Source: Mesorhizobium sp. NBSH29 (GTDB lineage Bacteria > Pseudomonadota > Alphaproteobacteria > Rhizobiales > Rhizobiaceae). From it: a stretch of DNA of 64,000 nucleotides. The notes beneath the pieces are model-generated. The model was not told the DNA's origin. It saw nothing but the letters and a program-made list of their open reading frames with translations, and made no database searches. Positions within the stretch are counted from its first letter, which is position 1, and the number at the start of each line of letters is the position of its first letter. Of this stretch, positions 61,747 through 64,000 are shown piece after piece. Position numbers and translations under genes: made by a program. Where the stretch lies: contig NZ_CP045492.1 in the NCBI RefSeq assembly GCF_015500055.1, positions 1,870,501-1,934,500 on the forward strand, in the 5' to 3' direction.

Positions 61747-62202
61747 GTGAGAAACAGCGTTCCCGATATCGATTTCGAAGAGCGTGTACGCGTTTCATTT
61801 GCCCGTCAGGCGGCAATGGTAACCATTGGAGCAGAACTTACCGTCGTCACTCCTGGTACGATTGAAATTGAGATGCCTTACGCAGAGTCACTAACTCAGC
61901 AACACGGCTTTTTGCATGCCGGGATTATCTCGGCAGCTCTCGATTCGGCCTGCGGTTACGCCGCCTATTCGCTGATGCCTGAAGGCGCAGCGGTTCTCAC
62001 TATCGAGTTCAAAGTTAACCTTCTGGCGCCCGGGCGGGGCGCGCGGTTTCTTTTTCGCGGCTCCGTCACCAAGCCTGGCCGAACGATTATTGTGGCCGAC
62101 GGTCAGGCCTATGCAATATCGGTTGATGGCGACGCAAAGCTTATTGCAACCATGACCGGAACAATGATGACCGTGATGGGTAGGGACGGTATTGAGGGCT
62201 GA
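61747..62202 (+). CDS. PaaI-family hotdog thioesterase
   Basis: A 151-residue hotdog thioesterase of the PaaI type. QQHGFLHAGIISAALDSACG, with the histidine-glycine and acidic residue of the active site, and AVLTIEFKVNLLAPG are diagnostic. It hydrolyses an acyl-CoA (often aromatic). The start is GTG 61747; a hairpin CCGAAT/ATTCGG (61713-61726) lies just upstream. It is followed by the nucleosidase gene at 5 bp, so both are probably one transcript. Substrate unknown. Confidence 0.88.
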   Translation: MRNSVPDIDFEERVRVSFARQAAMVTIGAELTVVTPGTIEIEMPYAESLTQQHGFLHAGIISAALDSACGYAAYSLMPEGAAVLTIEFKVNLLAPGRGARFLFRGSVTKPGRTIIVADGQAYAISVDGDAKLIATMTGTMMTVMGRDGIEG

Positions 62203-62207
62203 TCGAT

Positions 62208-62852
62208 ATGTTTGAGCTGAAGCATGTCGCTGGCAATAAAATTCTCTACGTCATGGCCGCAGATGCCGAATACGGGCCGCACCTCAAGGCACGGTTCACG
62301 CCGCTTATCACTGGTGTCGGCCCGGTCGAGGCGGCGGTTGCGGTGGCCGCTGAACTGGCTATCTTGAAGGCATACGCTTCTCTGCCCGATCTGGTCGTAT
62401 CTCTCGGTTCAGCTGGCAGCTCGACGCTGGAGCAAACCAAGATCTACCAAGCGGTATCGGTTTCGTACCGCGACATGGACGCATCGCCCCTCGGATTTCC
62501 TAAAGGCGCAACGCCGTTTCTCGACTTGCCCATTGCGCTGCCGCTTGCCTATAAGGTGCGCGGTATTTCCGAGGCGCACCTATCTACCGGCGCGGGCATC
62601 GTTTCAGGCGCGGGCTATGGCGGCATCGATGCCGATATGGTGGATATGGAGAGCTTTGCCGTCCTCCGCGCCTGCCACCGCTTTGGCGTGCCACTCATCG
62701 CGTTGCGCGGCATATCCGACGGTACAACCGACCTCACTCACATCGGCAGTTGGACCGAATACCTCCACGTGATTGACGAAAAGCTTGGATCAGCGGTTGA
62801 CGCGCTGGAAGCAGATATAGCCTCAGGCGCGCTCTACCTGACCGGTGATTAG
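62208..62852 (+). CDS. mtnN: 5'-methylthioadenosine/S-adenosylhomocysteine nucleosidase
   Basis: A 214-residue nucleoside phosphorylase-fold protein of the MTA/SAH nucleosidase group. YVMAADAEYGPHLKARFTPLITGVGPVEAA opens it, LVVSLGSAGS is the ribose/phosphate-site region, DMVDMESFAVLRAC has the Met-Glu ligand pair and ALRGISDGTTD the catalytic aspartate. It cleaves MTA or SAH to adenine plus thioribose or S-ribosylhomocysteine. It is short and lacks some of the N-terminal loop seen in E. coli Pfs; a related hypoxanthine or futalosine nucleosidase is an alternative. It lies behind the thioesterase gene. Confidence 0.85.
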   Translation: MFELKHVAGNKILYVMAADAEYGPHLKARFTPLITGVGPVEAAVAVAAELAILKAYASLPDLVVSLGSAGSSTLEQTKIYQAVSVSYRDMDASPLGFPKGATPFLDLPIALPLAYKVRGISEAHLSTGAGIVSGAGYGGIDADMVDMESFAVLRACHRFGVPLIALRGISDGTTDLTHIGSWTEYLHVIDEKLGSAVDALEADIASGALYLTGD

Positions 62853-63152
62853 AAATCCCCTTTGCCGCACAGAAATCGATTTTCTGTCGGAAACCGGCCG
62901 ACGAAAATCAGGACCATCGCACGTGTGCCATCGTCTACCCTGTACCGGGATTCGACCTCGATCTCGCTGACTTCCAAAAATTGCTGACGGTTTAAACTCC
63001 GGCCTGTCGCGAGCATACAGAAACACGAAAGTGGTATTGTCTCAGAAAGCAGGCTTCTTGTCTCCCTGAGCACACCGCTCAAATTATTGAGATCATTGTC
63101 AAAATTGACGCCAGACGATATATTGGTACCCGATTGGCAGCTCGGGGGAGCC
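62853..63152. other. 300-bp gap between mtnN and the AraC gene
   Basis: It starts with a hairpin, ACAGAAA (62869-62875) and TTTCTGT (62881-62887), a possible mtnN terminator without a clear T-run. A sigma70-like promoter for the AraC gene is near its right end. A leftward reading frame exists but I do not accept it as a gene. Nothing else is evident. Confidence 0.5.
63096..63124 (+). promoter_or_regulatory. Candidate sigma70 promoter of the AraC-family gene
   Basis: TTGTCA (63096-63101), 17 bp spacer, TATATT (63119-63124). The start codon at 63153 follows about 22 bases after the expected start site. Both hexamers fit the consensus well. Confidence 0.6.
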
Positions 63153-64000
63153 ATGCAGGAAAAGACCAAATTCTCTTCATCTGCCCTTGGGGCAGCTCTC
63201 GATGAAAAATCAAGGTATGCGCTCTGGCAGGAGATTCACAATGATCAGATCTGGTCCGTCGACTACAGCGTAGGCGAAAGTGTGCCGTTTCAAGCGGAAA
63301 TAGAAGCGTTCGGAGTTGGACAACTGGTAGTTGGCAAAATGTCGGGCTCGATAAAGCGCGCCAGCAGGCAGGCCACCAACGTTTCAGCGGACGGACGCGA
63401 TGGCTATCTCCTCTTGATCAATAAATCCGGTTTTGAACTGAGGGGTTCACAGGTCGGCCGAGACTACGGTATCGGCTTGGACTCCGGTGCGCTTGTGTCT
63501 GCGTCCGAGCCACTCGTGATGGCGGGCAATGATACCAATTCTTGGATGAACATCGTCATCCCGGCCAAAGTGATGACGGACAGTTTCGCTTCAGTAGAAG
63601 ATATGCTGGCCCGGCCGATTGCTGCGGACAATGAGGCCCTGAAACTACTTATTCGCTATTGCCAATTTTTGGAGGAAGGACCGGTGCTCGCCTCCCAAGA
63701 CATCATCGCCCATGCCACCAATACGATCCTTGATCTTATTGGCCTTGCCGCAGGCGCTCGGGGATCTGCCGTTGAACTCGCGGGAGTGCGAGGCATGCGC
63801 GCGGCGCGGCTAGCCGCGATCCTCGGCAGGATAGATGCTGACTTCGCAAATCCCCGGATATCGGCACCCTCGGTAGCTGAGGCGCTGGGTGTTTCGGTGC
63901 GTTACGTTCACGACATCCTGATGGAGACCGGCCTCGGATTTTCCGAGCGCGTACTGGAGTTGCGCCTGCAAAAGGCAAAGCGGATGCTAGCTGGAGGGCG
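63153..64000 (+). CDS. AraC-family transcriptional regulator, cut by the window edge
   Basis: From ATG 63153 (GGGGGAGCC upstream) a frame stays open for 282 codons to the right edge with no stop. It opens MQEKTKFSSSALGAALDEKS and has an N-terminal sensing region (about 30-190) with WQEIHNDQIWSVDYSVGES and GYLLLINKSGFELRG, like the AraC_binding_2 domain. A first helix-turn-helix, ISAPSVAEALGVSVRYVHDI, and LGFSERVLELRLQKAKRML follow. The second HTH half and C-terminus lie beyond 64000. Effector and target are unknown. Confidence 0.88.
   Translation, partial: MQEKTKFSSSALGAALDEKSRYALWQEIHNDQIWSVDYSVGESVPFQAEIEAFGVGQLVVGKMSGSIKRASRQATNVSADGRDGYLLLINKSGFELRGSQVGRDYGIGLDSGALVSASEPLVMAGNDTNSWMNIVIPAKVMTDSFASVEDMLARPIAADNEALKLLIRYCQFLEEGPVLASQDIIAHATNTILDLIGLAAGARGSAVELAGVRGMRAARLAAILGRIDADFANPRISAPSVAEALGVSVRYVHDILMETGLGFSERVLELRLQKAKRMLAGG

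Noticed and set aside
62849-63169. A 106-codon leftward frame in the mtnN-AraC gap
   Set aside because: A short stretch (GRFPTENRFLC) faintly recalls rhizobial PilZ proteins, but length and composition are poor, and the region carries the AraC promoter.
1-64000. CRISPR arrays, IS elements, prophage genes
   Set aside because: No regularly spaced direct repeats, transposase-like or phage structural proteins were recognised on either strand.

Overview
The window is a GC-rich, densely coded stretch (about 66 protein genes, one tRNA) of an alphaproteobacterial chromosome, most likely order Hyphomicrobiales and near Phyllobacteriaceae/Mesorhizobium. This rests on the five-step hut pathway with HutF and HutG, an aztABC-type zinc importer divergent from a Zur-like regulator, the ppx-rlmE-guaB...rsmB housekeeping block, and a palindromic intergenic element of the kind common in rhizobial genomes. 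No phage, IS element, integrase or CRISPR array is visible.

Layout. 1-3.4 kb: a DUF442 phosphatase-like gene, a FadJ-type beta-oxidation protein and a PcaD-like hydrolase. 3.4-6.6 kb: zinc uptake (aztC-aztB-aztA) with a divergent Zur-like regulator and a candidate Zur box between them. 6.7-7.8 kb: a ParD-like antitoxin gene coupled to a methionine aminopeptidase behind a perfect palindrome. 8.0-9.5 kb: an FAD amino-acid oxidase with RidA. 9.7-19.1 kb: the complete histidine utilization cluster, hutC-hutF leftward and hutI-hutH-hutG-hutU-yjiH-like-hutD rightward, with a HutC-like operator between. 19.2-21.9 kb: an ABC importer of the 'tryptophan/tyrosine' (COG2984/COG1101/COG4120) class. 22.2-25.5 kb: an ECF42-type sigma factor with two DGPF (YCII) proteins, a DUF899 protein and a small secreted protein.

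25.5-40.6 kb is a sugar-acid catabolic island. UxaA-family dehydratase, amidohydrolase (lactonase), aldo/keto reductase and FucU resemble an oxidative L-fucose route. UxaC, UxuB-like and UxuA give the glucuronate route, KduI, KduD and a KdgF-like cupin give the unsaturated-uronate route, and a TRAP transporter (P-Q-M) and a FadR-type regulator complete it. No 2-keto-3-deoxygluconate kinase or aldolase is present, so the pathway must be finished elsewhere. 40.6-44.9 kb is a leftward sulfide/persulfide operon: DUF442, Blh-type persulfide dioxygenase, BigR, two YeeE/YedE half-transporters and a SulP/STAS anion transporter.

45.3-53.8 kb is an envelope-related region. It has a soluble DUF2156 (MprF C-domain-like) protein, a flavin monooxygenase, then a tight rightward cluster (GT2 polyprenol-type glycosyltransferase, SAM methyltransferase, UPF0104 flippase-like protein, DUF2142 membrane protein, small bitopic protein), followed by tRNA-Gln(CTG) and a second UPF0104 protein. 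This cluster has no named pathway that I recognise and is the best candidate for an undescribed system. 54.0-62.9 kb is core metabolism: ppx, rlmE, guaB, divergent oxyR/katA, rsmB, a hotdog thioesterase and an MTA/SAH nucleosidase. An AraC-family regulator is cut by the right edge.

Many junctions are ATGA/GTGA overlaps, so most clusters are probably translationally coupled operons.
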